Assembly (NCBI RefSeq): GCF_042138895.1
Contig: NZ_JBHIKW010000016.1
Coordinates: forward strand, 10,780-74,779
Direction: 5' to 3'
Length of the DNA stretch: 64,000 nucleotides
DNA from: Cedecea selenatireducens
Lineage (GTDB): Bacteria; Pseudomonadota; Gammaproteobacteria; Enterobacterales; Enterobacteriaceae
Positions within the stretch are counted from its first letter, which is position 1. Each line of letters starts with the position of its first letter. Both the position numbers and the translations under genes were made by a program. Shown piece by piece: positions 27,631-36,107 of the stretch. The notes under the pieces are model-generated. The model searched no databases. It was not told the origin of the DNA and saw nothing but the letters and a program-made list of their open reading frames with translations.

Positions 27631-27647
27631 GATACCGCCAATGCAAA

Positions 27648-27667
27648 TACTGTTTATATATACAGTA
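27648..27667 (-). promoter_or_regulatory. LexA (SOS) box of umuDC
   Basis: TACTGTTTATATATACAGTA matches the 20-base enterobacterial LexA consensus at all but one position (T for A at position 7). It lies just upstream of the umuD start at 27630 and should give tight, late SOS induction. Confidence 0.93.
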
Positions 27668-27841
27668 TCAGGTAAAAAAGACACTTCAAGCAAGAAAACA
27701 CGCACTTTTGCTAAGCCATTTGTTTTGCAAACGAAAAAACTCTAGCCCGCAGACAGAATCCATAAAAGCCTTAAGGTGTAATGAAAAAGAGCATAGTGAT
27801 ATGGTCAACAGCAGGCCCGTTACCCAACAAAAGGATGCGTG

Positions 27842-29878
27842 ATGACACAGCCAGAGATTCAGGATTTGCTTAACCAGCTCGAAACCCCGGAAGATGCCGC
27901 GGCGCTGAGCTGGGTGGAAAAACAAAACCAGCGCACCACGGACAGGTTCGCCAAAGGAGAACGTTTTCAACAGATGCGGGGCGCCATCCTGCGGTCGCTT
28001 GACGATAAAACCAACATTCCCTGGGGAAGCCATTACCGCGAAAAGGTCTATAACTTCTGGCAGGATGACGAGCATCCTCGGGGCATCTGGCGCCGGACGT
28101 CTGAAGCCTCTTATCTGACGGCCACGCCGGAATGGGAAACGGTGCTGGATATCGATCGCCTGAATGAAGACGAAGACGCGAACTGGAGCTACCACGGCGC
28201 AGATCTGCTTCATCCTGGCTACTCGCGGGCGCTGATCTTTTTATCCAGCGGCGGCGATGCCTGTGAAATACGTGAATTCGATCTGGTGAATAAAACGTTT
28301 ATTCGCGACGGTTTTTTCCTGCCGGAAAGCAAAAGCTCGGCAAGCTGGGTGGATGAAAATACCCTGCTGCTGGCGCTGGACGCGGGTGACGACACGCTCA
28401 CCACCTCCGGCTATCCACGCTGCGCTTACCGCTGGGTTCGTGGCACATCGCCGCAGGATGCCGCGCTGATTTACGCTGGCGAAGCTACGGATATGGCCGT
28501 TTCAGCCTGGCATGACGATACCCCCGGTTTTGAGCGCGATCTGGTGCACTGCAGCAAAGACTTCTACCGCGGGCAGACCTGGCTATTGACCGGGCAGGAC
28601 ACGCTGACGCTTATCGCCGTCCCGGAGGATGCCTCCTGCGGATTTTTTAAAGACTGGCTGCTGGTCACGCTAACCTCCGACTGGACAATAGCTGAGACAA
28701 CCTGGCCCGCAGGTGCCCTGCTGGCTATTGATTTAGCTGATTTTCAGCGAGGTGAGCGCAATTTCATTCCACTCTTCACGCCCAACTCCCGCACCACGCT
28801 GCAAGGCTACGGCTCGACCCGTGATTACCTCCTGCTTAACCTGAGCCAGGATGCTGTCGAAAAAGTCGATTTTATAAAAATCGAAAACGGGCAACGCCAC
28901 TGCGTGAAAACGCTGGAGCTGCCTGATTTTACCAATGTCTCCGCCGGCGGTATTGATGACGAAAGCAATCGCTACCGGCTGGTCAGCCACGGTTTTTTAC
29001 AGCCGAATAGCCTGAGCTATGGCGATCTGGACAACGATACGCTCGGCCTCGTCAAACAGGATCCGACCTGCTTTGACGCAGCGGAATTTAGCGTGACTCA
29101 GCACTTCGCCCTGTCTGAGGACGGCACGCGTATTCCCTACTTCCAGGTCTCAGCCAAAGCGCTAACGCTTTCCGGTGATAACCCAACGCTGCTGTACGGT
29201 TACGGCGGGTTTGAGGTCTCTTTAACGCCTCATTACCTCGGTTCGAAAGGCGTGACGTGGCTGCAAAAAGGCGGCGTCTACGTTGTCGCTAATATTCGCG
29301 GCGGCGGTGAATATGGCCCGGCGTGGCACCAGGCCGCGCTCAAACAGCACCGCCACCGAGCCTGGGAAGATTTCACTGCCGTCGCAGCCGACCTGGTGGC
29401 GCGCAAAATCACCAGCCCCGCCAGGCTTGCGGCCCAGGGCGGCAGCAACGGCGGCCTGCTGATTGGCAATATGCTCACCGACTATCCCACGCTCTTCGGC
29501 GCGCTGGTGTGCGAAGTCCCGCTTCTGGATATGCTGAACTACCACAACTGGCTGGCAGGCGCTTCATGGATTGCCGAATATGGCGACCCGGAAGTTGCCG
29601 AAGAGCGAGAGTGGCTGCTGCGCTACTCGCCGTTCGACAAGGTGTCCGCCGACGTGGATTATCCCCCCACGCTGTTTACCACCGGCACTCAGGATGACAG
29701 AGTCAGCCCGGCGCACGCCCGCCGGATGGTGGCGCGTATGCAGCAGCAAGGGCATGACAATGTCTGGCTGTATGAGGAAACCGATGCGGGCCACGGCAGC
29801 GCGCCGGAAAATAGCCAGACGGCGTCTCATCAGGCGATGACAGAAGAGTTTCTCTGGCAGATGCTGAGCGGGAAATAA
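27842..29878 (+). CDS. Prolyl oligopeptidase family serine peptidase (S9)
   Basis: A cytoplasmic protein of 678 residues with a predicted seven-bladed propeller (about 70-400) and a C-terminal alpha/beta hydrolase domain. The catalytic Ser535 is in GGSNGG, the Asp in TGTQDDRVSP and the His in DAGHGS, so the triad is complete. The propeller start (NFWQDDEHPRGIWRRTSEASY) resembles S9A peptidases that cleave short peptides after proline. It is not PtrB (oligopeptidase B). The ATG at 27842 has AAGG seven bases upstream; a GTG directly before it is less well placed. A terminator follows. The substrate is unknown. Confidence 0.87.
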   Translation: MTQPEIQDLLNQLETPEDAAALSWVEKQNQRTTDRFAKGERFQQMRGAILRSLDDKTNIPWGSHYREKVYNFWQDDEHPRGIWRRTSEASYLTATPEWETVLDIDRLNEDEDANWSYHGADLLHPGYSRALIFLSSGGDACEIREFDLVNKTFIRDGFFLPESKSSASWVDENTLLLALDAGDDTLTTSGYPRCAYRWVRGTSPQDAALIYAGEATDMAVSAWHDDTPGFERDLVHCSKDFYRGQTWLLTGQDTLTLIAVPEDASCGFFKDWLLVTLTSDWTIAETTWPAGALLAIDLADFQRGERNFIPLFTPNSRTTLQGYGSTRDYLLLNLSQDAVEKVDFIKIENGQRHCVKTLELPDFTNVSAGGIDDESNRYRLVSHGFLQPNSLSYGDLDNDTLGLVKQDPTCFDAAEFSVTQHFALSEDGTRIPYFQVSAKALTLSGDNPTLLYGYGGFEVSLTPHYLGSKGVTWLQKGGVYVVANIRGGGEYGPAWHQAALKQHRHRAWEDFTAVAADLVARKITSPARLAAQGGSNGGLLIGNMLTDYPTLFGALVCEVPLLDMLNYHNWLAGASWIAEYGDPEVAEEREWLLRYSPFDKVSADVDYPPTLFTTGTQDDRVSPAHARRMVARMQQQGHDNVWLYEETDAGHGSAPENSQTASHQAMTEEFLWQMLSGK

Positions 29879-29887
29879 ATAAGCCAG

Positions 29888-29916
29888 GGCGGTGCATAAA
29901 GGGCGCACCGCCTTTT
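29888..29916 (+). terminator. Terminator of the prolyl oligopeptidase gene
   Basis: GGCGGTGC and GCACCGCC form a perfect eight-pair stem followed by TTTT, ten bases after the stop codon. Confidence 0.8.
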
Positions 29917-30012
29917 CATTAGATGTACTAATCCATAAGCATATTTTTTAATTTTTATTTATCGTTCAAACGCTATTTAATCCGTCTTCAATCACCTGAA
30001 GGAGATCGATAC

Positions 30013-30411
30013 ATGTCTGGCGAAAATAACCTTGAAATCCTGCTGAGCAATGCCGCTCCCGAGCTTAATCCCGGGAAATATGTCTTTTGCACTTTAGCCT
30101 CACCTTCTGCGGAAATAAAAGATGCCGCCATTGTGACCGTTCGCGAGGCTGAAGGCGTGACGCTGGTTCTGCCGCAGGATCTGGCGGATAAACATGCCGT
30201 TAGCTACGACTATGTCGCCAGTTGGGTAACCCTGAAAATTCACTCGTCCCTCGCCGCCGTGGGCCTTACCGCCGCGTTTTCACGCGCGCTGGCAAATAAA
30301 GGCATCAGCTGTAACGTGGTGGCAGGTTATTACCACGACCATATTTTCGTGGCTCATAAAGACACCGAATCGGCGATGGCGGCATTATCGTCTTTGTCAT
30401 CGGCTATATAA
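30013..30411 (+). CDS. ACT-domain protein
   Basis: The 132-residue cytoplasmic protein resembles the stand-alone tandem-ACT proteins formerly called DUF2241. The first half ends in TLVLPQDLADKHAV. The second half is an ACT-like fold (WVTLKIHSSLAAVGLTAAFS, ALANKGISCNVVAGYYHDHIFV). Proteins of this type often bind amino acids but lack an enzyme domain; no ligand can be named. An AAGGAG site is eight bases before the ATG. It has its own AT-rich promoter region and converges on the hydrolase gene. Confidence 0.75.
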   Translation: MSGENNLEILLSNAAPELNPGKYVFCTLASPSAEIKDAAIVTVREAEGVTLVLPQDLADKHAVSYDYVASWVTLKIHSSLAAVGLTAAFSRALANKGISCNVVAGYYHDHIFVAHKDTESAMAALSSLSSAI

Positions 30412-30456
30412 GCAGGCAAATAAGGGGGGCCTTTCGCCTCCCCTGACAACAGGCTA

Positions 30457-31293
30457 TTAGCTGCGGATAAATTTCAGGATGTCCGCATTGATGGTATCGG
30501 CATGCGTGGTATGCATGCCGTGAGGATAGCCGGGATAGATATGCAGCGTGCCGTTGCTGAGCAGCTTGTCCTGCAGAATGGCAGCATTTTTATAAGGCAC
30601 AATCTGATCGTCATCGCCCTGCAGCACTAAGACGGGAACGGTGATGGCTTTCAGATCGTCGGTCTGATCGGTTTCTGAAAACGCTTTAATACCGTCATAG
30701 TGCGCTTTTGCGCTGCCGGTCATGCCCTGCCGCCACCAGTTCCGGATGCTGCCCTCGGCGACTTCTGCCCCCTGGCGGTTAAAGCCGTAGAACGGGCCAG
30801 AGGCGACATCAAGGTAAAACTGCGCCCGGTTTGCCGCCAGCGCTTTACGGAAGCCGTCGAAAACGTCGAGCGGCGTTCCGCCCGGATTGTTCGCCGTTTT
30901 CACCATCAGCGGCGGAACTGCACTGACTAAAACGGCTTTCGCCACGCGCCCCTGAGGCTGCCCGTATTTGGCCACATAGCGAGCTACCTGCCCACCGCCG
31001 GTTGAGTGCCCCACGTGCACGGCATTTTTCAGATCCAGATGCTCCGCTACCGCCGAGGCATCCGCAGCATAATGATCCATATCATGCCCTTCACTGACCT
31101 GGTCTGAACGGCCGTGCCCGCGACGGTCGAACGCGATAACCCGGAAGCCTTCGCCTAAGAAAAACAGCATCTGGTTATCCCAGTCATCGGCGCTTAACGG
31201 CCAACCATGATGAAAAACAATCGGCTGAGCCTCTTTCGGCCCCCAGTCTTTATAGAAGATATTGACGCCATCTTTCGTCTTTACGAAGGTCAT
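30457..31293 (-). CDS. Alpha/beta hydrolase of the cofactor-free haloperoxidase/arylesterase type
   Basis: 278 residues from the ATG at 31293, which has GGAG eight bases upstream; an in-frame GTG lies three codons earlier. The nucleophile is Ser97 in GHSTGG, the acid Asp in QGDDDQIVP, and the base His in HGMHTT. The HHGWPLSADDW segment and the RRGHGRSDQ motif mark the non-heme chloroperoxidase/esterase branch. Such proteins usually act as esterases or perhydrolases; the natural substrate is unknown. It is the last gene of the accessory block and is divergent from ttcA. Confidence 0.85.
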   Translation of the reverse strand: MTFVKTKDGVNIFYKDWGPKEAQPIVFHHGWPLSADDWDNQMLFFLGEGFRVIAFDRRGHGRSDQVSEGHDMDHYAADASAVAEHLDLKNAVHVGHSTGGGQVARYVAKYGQPQGRVAKAVLVSAVPPLMVKTANNPGGTPLDVFDGFRKALAANRAQFYLDVASGPFYGFNRQGAEVAEGSIRNWWRQGMTGSAKAHYDGIKAFSETDQTDDLKAITVPVLVLQGDDDQIVPYKNAAILQDKLLSNGTLHIYPGYPHGMHTTHADTINADILKFIRS

Positions 31294-31453
31294 AAACCTC
31301 ACTCCTCGTCGCTATGAATTGCGTTTAACCCAGTAAAGCATAGTCGATGGGTGTGGCATGTCCGTAAATCCTGCTGGCATTCGCCGCCGCAATCCGTACC
31401 ATACACGCCAGCATGACACGCTGTGCGTGTTGGATTCAGAGCCCGAGACTTTC

Positions 31454-32374
31454 ATGACCACTCAAAAAGAACAGTACAACCTGAACAAGTTACAGAAACG
31501 CCTGCGTCGCAACGTGGGTGAAGCGATTGCCGATTACAACATGATTGAAGACGGCGACCGCATTATGGTTTGCCTTTCCGGCGGCAAAGACAGCTACACC
31601 ATGCTGGAGATTCTGCGCAACCTTCAGCAGAGCGCGCCAATCAGTTTTAGCCTCGTGGCGGTCAACCTCGACCAGAAACAGCCTGGCTTCCCTGAGCATA
31701 TTCTGCCGGCTTATCTGGACAGCATCGGCGTTGAATACAAGATTGTAGAAGAGAACACCTACGGCATCGTTAAAGAGAAGATCCCGGAAGGCAAAACCAC
31801 CTGCTCTCTGTGCTCGCGCCTGCGCCGCGGCATTCTGTATCGCACCGCGACCGAATTAGGCTGTACCAAAATCGCGCTGGGCCACCATCGCGACGATATT
31901 CTGCAGACGCTGTTCCTGAATATGTTCTACGGCGGCAAGATGAAGGGTATGCCACCGAAGCTGATGAGCGACGACGGCAAGCACATCGTTATTCGCCCGC
32001 TGGCCTACTGCCGCGAGAAAGACATTGAGCGTTTTGCGATTGCCCGCGAATACCCGATTATTCCTTGTAACCTGTGCGGCTCGCAGCCAAACCTGCAGCG
32101 CCAGGTGATTGCCGATATGCTGCGCGACTGGGATAAACGCTATCCGGGGCGCATCGAAACCATGTTTACGGCGATGCAGAACGTGGTGCCGTCACACATG
32201 TGCGATACCGAACTGTTTGATTTCGCCAATATTACTCACGGTTCAGAAGTCGTGAACGGCGGCGATCTGGCGTTCGATCGTGAAGACATTCCGATGCAGC
32301 CGGTTGGCTGGCAGCCGGAAGAAGACGGCGCGGACGCCGCTCTGCAGCGTCTGGATATTCTGGAAATCAAATAA
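31454..32374 (+). CDS. ttcA: tRNA 2-thiocytidine(32) synthetase
   Basis: TtcA puts sulfur on cytidine 32 of certain tRNAs, using ATP and a [4Fe-4S] cluster. The PP-loop SGGKDS is at 42-47 and the cluster cysteines are in CSLC and CNLC. The open frame reaches back to 31358, but the ATG at 31454 gives the E. coli-like N-terminus (TTQKEQYNLNKLQKRLRRNVGEAI) and a 306-residue protein. In E. coli K-12 this gene borders the Rac prophage. Here no prophage is present; the variable genes lie on the dbpA side instead. Confidence 0.95.
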   Translation: MTTQKEQYNLNKLQKRLRRNVGEAIADYNMIEDGDRIMVCLSGGKDSYTMLEILRNLQQSAPISFSLVAVNLDQKQPGFPEHILPAYLDSIGVEYKIVEENTYGIVKEKIPEGKTTCSLCSRLRRGILYRTATELGCTKIALGHHRDDILQTLFLNMFYGGKMKGMPPKLMSDDGKHIVIRPLAYCREKDIERFAIAREYPIIPCNLCGSQPNLQRQVIADMLRDWDKRYPGRIETMFTAMQNVVPSHMCDTELFDFANITHGSEVVNGGDLAFDREDIPMQPVGWQPEEDGADAALQRLDILEIK

Positions 32375-32380
32375 TCTTAC

Positions 32381-32404
32381 TTCCCTCTCCGCCCGGAGAG
32401 GGAA
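32381..32404. repeat. Short GC-rich palindrome related to the dispersed repeat, possible ttcA terminator
   Basis: TTCCCTCTCCG and CGGAGAGGGAA form a near-perfect hairpin seven bases after the ttcA stop. It looks like a single half-unit of the palindromic repeats at 13913, 23461 and 43125, and again lies between convergent genes. Confidence 0.6.
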
Positions 32405-32408
32405 AACT

Positions 32409-32561
32409 TCAGTGATGCGCCGGTGGGTCGATGATTGGCCTCGGGTCCGGGTCGGTCGGCGGGTCTGGAATGGGCTGCGGTTTAGGGATCGGGTCAGGTA
32501 CCGGCACGGGTTCGGTGGGAAAAGCCGGGTCGCTCATCATCAGGCTGTTGCGATACAGCAT
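32409..32561 (-). CDS. Small proline-rich protein, 50 residues
   Basis: A 50-codon frame with GGAG six bases before its ATG. After a short head (MLYRNSLMMSDPAF) the protein is almost all Pro, Asp and small residues, with repeated DP/PDP/KPQP steps, ending PPAHH. About one residue in three is proline, which predicts an extended, unfolded chain. It has no signal peptide or membrane segment. It sits between ttcA (convergent) and fnrS (same strand, upstream). An in-frame ATG two codons earlier overlaps the ribosome site and is unlikely to be used. I do not recognise a named family. Confidence 0.6.
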   Translation of the reverse strand: MLYRNSLMMSDPAFPTEPVPVPDPIPKPQPIPDPPTDPDPRPIIDPPAHH

Positions 32562-32618
32562 CGTCATCTCCTGCGTGGGTGAATTCGCCCTTTAAAGCGT
32601 AGTCCACAAATGACGGAC

Positions 32619-32741
32619 AAAAAAAAGCCGACTCTTAAAGTCGGCATTGTACGAATCAATTGTGCTATGCAGTAATTCTAAAAAAAGGAAGTAAGACAAT
32701 ATGGAGCGCAACGCCCATCGCTTGACGTTGCATTCACCTGC
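32619..32741 (-). ncRNA. fnrS: Small RNA FnrS, anaerobically induced, Hfq-dependent
   Basis: The minus strand over about 123 bases agrees closely with E. coli FnrS (about 122 nt). The 5' end GCAGGTGAATGCAACGTCAA and the internal GCGATGGGCGTTGCGCTCC stem are retained, as are the single-stranded ATTGTCTTACTTCC seed region and the terminator stem GCCGACT...AGTCGGC with eight T. In E. coli FnrS is switched on by FNR without oxygen and, with Hfq, represses aerobic or unneeded functions such as sodB, maeA and gpmA. It lies next to zntB as in E. coli. An FNR box centred about 42 bases upstream supports the same control. Confidence 0.95.
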
Positions 32742-32776
32742 GAGAGAGAGTTTGCCCCTATGCGGCATTTGGTTTC

Positions 32777-32790
32777 TTGATTTTGCTCAA
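32777..32790 (-). promoter_or_regulatory. FNR box of fnrS
   Basis: On the minus strand it reads TTGAGCAAAATCAA, matching TTGAT-N4-ATCAA at nine of ten defined positions. Its centre is about 42 bases upstream of the FnrS 5' end, the class II activator position. Confidence 0.85.
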
Positions 32791-32836
32791 GAACAGCGCC
32801 GTTTTCAGCGGTTGGTCCCATTAAAATGATGCGATT

Positions 32837-33820
32837 TTACAGCCATCTACTGCGATGTAACCACCAGGCAACACCGCCGATCAAAACCACCAACATAATG
32901 CAGAACAGCGCAAAGCCAAACGCCCAGCCGCCCCCGGGAATGCCCCCAAGGTTAACGCCAAACAGCCCGGTTAAAAACGTGCTGGGTAAAAATACCATGG
33001 CCATCAGCGACATGGTGTAAGTTCGGCGGTTTAAGGATTCTTGCATCACCTGGGAGATCTCATCGGTCATCACACCCGTGCGGGCGATGCAGGAGTCGAT
33101 TTCGTCCAGCCCCCTGCCCAGCCTGTCGGCAATGTCCTGCATACGGCGGCGCTGATCGTCGTTCATCCAGCTAAGCCGCTCGCTGGACAGTCGCGCGTAA
33201 ACATCCCGCTGCGGAGACATGTAGCGACGCATTACGATCAGTTGCTTACGCAGCAGCGCCAGCGCGCCGCGAGGCGGAACCTGCTGGTCGAGCAAATTGT
33301 CTTCCAGGTCGATGATTTTGTCGTGCATTTGCTCGATAAATTCACTGGCGTGATCGGTGAGCGCATCACAGGCATCCACCAGCCAGCTGCCGCAGTCGGT
33401 CGGGCCGGTGCCTTCATTCAGATCGTTAACCACATCGTCCAGCGCCAGCACCTGCCGCCTGCGGGTTGAAACAATGAGCCGTTCATCGATGTAAAGCCGC
33501 ACGGCCACCAATTGGTCCGGACGTTCGTCGGTACTGCCGTTGATGCAGCGCAGGGTAATCAGCGTGCCGTCACCGACACGAGAAACGCGTGGACGCATGC
33601 TCTCACCGGCTAATGCGTCTCTGACATAGTTGGGCAACAGCGGCGTGTTTGCCAGCCAGTCCGCGCTGTCGGCGTTGGTGTAATTGAGATGCAGCCAGCA
33701 GGGATGCTCGCTGTCGATGATTTCGTTGCTGTCGATGGGCTTTACGCCGCCCTTCCCGTCCAGTTGCCAGGCAAATACCGCGTCCGGCACGTGCAGCTCG
33801 CTGCCTTTAATTACATCCAC
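32837..33820 (-). CDS. zntB: Zinc transporter ZntB (CorA family)
   Basis: The 327-residue inner-membrane protein has a long cytoplasmic N-terminal domain (1-about 265) and two C-terminal membrane helices (about 268-288 and 298-318). Between them is the CorA/ZntB pore motif GVNLGG. E. coli ZntB moves zinc, probably inward driven by protons, and early work described efflux. The length and sequence match E. coli ZntB. The gene is immediately upstream of fnrS on the same strand. Confidence 0.95.
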   Translation of the reverse strand: MDVIKGSELHVPDAVFAWQLDGKGGVKPIDSNEIIDSEHPCWLHLNYTNADSADWLANTPLLPNYVRDALAGESMRPRVSRVGDGTLITLRCINGSTDERPDQLVAVRLYIDERLIVSTRRRQVLALDDVVNDLNEGTGPTDCGSWLVDACDALTDHASEFIEQMHDKIIDLEDNLLDQQVPPRGALALLRKQLIVMRRYMSPQRDVYARLSSERLSWMNDDQRRRMQDIADRLGRGLDEIDSCIARTGVMTDEISQVMQESLNRRTYTMSLMAMVFLPSTFLTGLFGVNLGGIPGGGWAFGFALFCIMLVVLIGGVAWWLHRSRWL

Positions 33821-33950
33821 TGCGCAATCCTCAAGCTGAGTCAGTTCTTTCTGTCAGTCTAGCCATCTCTGATACGAAGGCAACCGCAAGAAGTTATCAA
33901 ACGCGCTGAAATTGCAGAGAAAAGCGTAAATAAACCTTAATGGCAGGCGA

Positions 33951-33979
33951 AAAAAAAACCGGGCTATTGCCCGGTTTTT
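33951..33979 (-). terminator. Terminator behind ybiI
   Basis: CCGGGC and GCCCGG form a stem with loop AATA on the minus strand, followed by a run of eight or more T. It begins two bases after the ybiI stop, and the opposite strand also ends in TTTTT. Confidence 0.8.
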
Positions 33980-33980
33980 G

Positions 33981-34247
33981 CTAACGTAGCTGGCTGTCTT
34001 TCGAGCCGCGGCGGTTATAACCTGAGAACGTGGCCCGGTGCACATCCTCCGCCTGCTGGCAGCGGATGCACAGCCGTACACCCTGAATCGCTTTGCGCCG
34101 TGCGTCTGGAATACGTTCCCCGCACTCTTCGCAGTATTCGAGACTTTCGCCTTTCGGCAACTCACTGCGCGCTCTGGCAACGGCGTCGTCCACGGTGCTG
34201 TCGATTTGCTCCTGAACGGCGCCGTCATTGGCCCAACCTGATGCCAT
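33981..34247 (-). CDS. ybiI: DksA/TraR-type zinc-finger protein YbiI
   Basis: The 88-residue protein nearly matches E. coli YbiI, including MASGWAND at the start and SGYNRRGSKDSQLR at the end. The C4 zinc finger of the DksA/TraR family is visible as CEEC (about 39-42) and CIRC (about 60-63). The coiled-coil tip of DksA is missing, so it is a mini-homologue. Its role is not established. In E. coli it maps elsewhere, whereas here it lies between zntB and mppA. Confidence 0.93.
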   Translation of the reverse strand: MASGWANDGAVQEQIDSTVDDAVARARSELPKGESLEYCEECGERIPDARRKAIQGVRLCIRCQQAEDVHRATFSGYNRRGSKDSQLR

Positions 34248-34319
34248 CTCGTCACCTCCGCAATCGCTATGCCTGAGGTGACTATAATAACACTTTTACC
34301 GCACAAATTTTAGCCAGCG

Positions 34320-35939
34320 CTAATGCTTGATAATGTACATCGTCCGGCTGTAAGCCACGTCTTCCGGATTGTTAATCGGGTAACCTTTCAGCCAGGGTTT
34401 AATCAGGCGACCATTGGTGTACTGGTAGATAGGCGCAATAGGCGCTTTTTCCTGAATGATTTTTTCCGCTGCGTTGTAATCCGTATTGCGCGCTTTATCG
34501 GTGGTTTCCAGCGCCGCCTGGGACAGCAGCTTGTCGTATGCCGGGGAGTTAAAGCGTGAAATATTGCCGCTGTGGGTCGAGGTTAACAGCGACAGGAAGG
34601 TCGAAGGTTCATTGTAGTCCCCCACCCATGAGGCACGAATCACGTCGAAGTTACCGGTATTGCGGCTATCGATGTACGTTTTCCATTCCTGGTTTTGCAG
34701 CTTCACGTCAACGCCCAGATTTTTCTTCCACATTGAGGCAACGGCAATCGCTATTTTCTGGTGGTTTTCGGACGTGTTGTACAGCAGGGTCAGCTTCAAC
34801 GGTTTGGCATCGCCGTAGCCTGCGGCCCGCAGCAGCATTTTCGCCTGAGCGTTAAGCTCCTGTTGGCTCATCTCTTCAAACGATGAAGAGTCCGGCTCGA
34901 AGCCAGCGGTGACGTCAGGCGTAAAACGCCAGGCCGGTTTTTCTCCCGTGCCCAGAACTTTGTCTGCCATAAGGCGGCGATCGATAGTCATGCTTAATGC
35001 AAGGCGCACTCGTGGGTCCGCTGTCGGCCCTTTTTGCGTATTAAACGCGTAATAATAGGTGCCAAGCTGCGGCGGCGTGTAGACCTGCCCCGGAATGTCT
35101 TTCAGCAGCTTCTGATAGAGGTTTTTCGGGAAAGACTCGGTGATGTCGATATCGCCGGCCAGATAACGCTTGGTTGCCGCCGACTCCTGGTTAATAGGAA
35201 TAAAGGTCACTTTGGTCAGCACCGTTTTCCCGTTATCCCAATAATTTTTATTCGGCACCACAACCAGCTTCTCGTTCACCACGCGGTCCTGCAGCGTAAA
35301 TGCGCCGTTGCCCACGAGGTTGCCGGGTTTCGTCCACTCATTACCTAATTTTTCAACGACCGCTTTAGGCGTTGGATAGAAGGCAAAGTTTGCCGCCAGG
35401 CCTGGGAAGAACGGCACGGGTTTATCAAGCTGAACGCGCAATGTTTTGGCATCCACGGCCGTTACGCCGAGCTTATCGGCAGGCATTTTTCCGTCGATAA
35501 TGGCCTGGGCGTTGGTGATACCCGCGAGCGCGGCGAACCAGGCAAAGGAAGAGGTATTTTTCGGGTCAACCAGGCGCTGCCAGCTGTAAACAAAGTCCTG
35601 CGCGGTGACCGGTGAGCCGTCGGACCAGCGGGCGTTATCCCGCAATGTAAACGTCCAGACGCGATTGTCGTTGCTTTGCCATTTGGTCGCCACGCCAGGG
35701 ACCAGCTCGCCTTTTTCGTTTTGGTTAACCAGCCCTTCAAAAAGATCGCGAATAACCTGAATTTCCGGCAGGCCGACCGCTTTGATCGGGTCCAGACTCG
35801 CGGGCTCGTCTTTAATATGTCTGACCAACTCCTGACTGCTTGCAAGCTTTGTCCCTGCAGGCACATCCGCCGCCCAGGCGCTTTGCAGCATGGCGGCAAC
35901 GGCCAACGCACAACAGCTAAAACTGAGGCTTTTTTTCAT
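34320..35939 (-). CDS. mppA: Periplasmic murein tripeptide-binding protein MppA
   Basis: MppA captures the wall tripeptide L-Ala-D-Glu-mDap and hands it to the Opp importer for recycling. The start at 35939 has GGAAGG six bases upstream and yields a clean signal peptide ending QSAWA, whereas the frame extends eight codons further. The mature protein is a family 5 solute-binding protein and matches E. coli MppA closely, for example in TYYYAFNTQKGPTADPRVRL and NISRFNSPAYDKLL. It neighbours mpaA and ycjG, which process the same peptide. Confidence 0.93.
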   Translation of the reverse strand: MKKSLSFSCCALAVAAMLQSAWAADVPAGTKLASSQELVRHIKDEPASLDPIKAVGLPEIQVIRDLFEGLVNQNEKGELVPGVATKWQSNDNRVWTFTLRDNARWSDGSPVTAQDFVYSWQRLVDPKNTSSFAWFAALAGITNAQAIIDGKMPADKLGVTAVDAKTLRVQLDKPVPFFPGLAANFAFYPTPKAVVEKLGNEWTKPGNLVGNGAFTLQDRVVNEKLVVVPNKNYWDNGKTVLTKVTFIPINQESAATKRYLAGDIDITESFPKNLYQKLLKDIPGQVYTPPQLGTYYYAFNTQKGPTADPRVRLALSMTIDRRLMADKVLGTGEKPAWRFTPDVTAGFEPDSSSFEEMSQQELNAQAKMLLRAAGYGDAKPLKLTLLYNTSENHQKIAIAVASMWKKNLGVDVKLQNQEWKTYIDSRNTGNFDVIRASWVGDYNEPSTFLSLLTSTHSGNISRFNSPAYDKLLSQAALETTDKARNTDYNAAEKIIQEKAPIAPIYQYTNGRLIKPWLKGYPINNPEDVAYSRTMYIIKH

Positions 35940-36107
35940 CGCTTTCCTTCCGTGTTTTTGCATTCAGGAGATTTGTGTAAGTTACTGTAGCGTAATTTAT
36001 TCTTTTGATTCCAGGAAAAAGCTCACATCTGCGGATTAAGGTGAGTTTTCCCTAAAAGATTGCTATTAATGACGTTCATAGCCGTCTTATTCAGTGAGAG
36101 GAACATC

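Noticed and set aside
32701..32829. A 42-codon plus-strand frame with a fair AAGGAAG ribosome-like site.
   Set aside because: The site and first codons are the complement of the FnrS seed and stem, and the rest covers the FNR box. Conservation is explained by the sRNA on the other strand.
33854..34306. A 150-codon minus-strand frame overlapping ybiI.
   Set aside because: ybiI in the other frame matches a known protein end to end, and this frame reads through the terminator.
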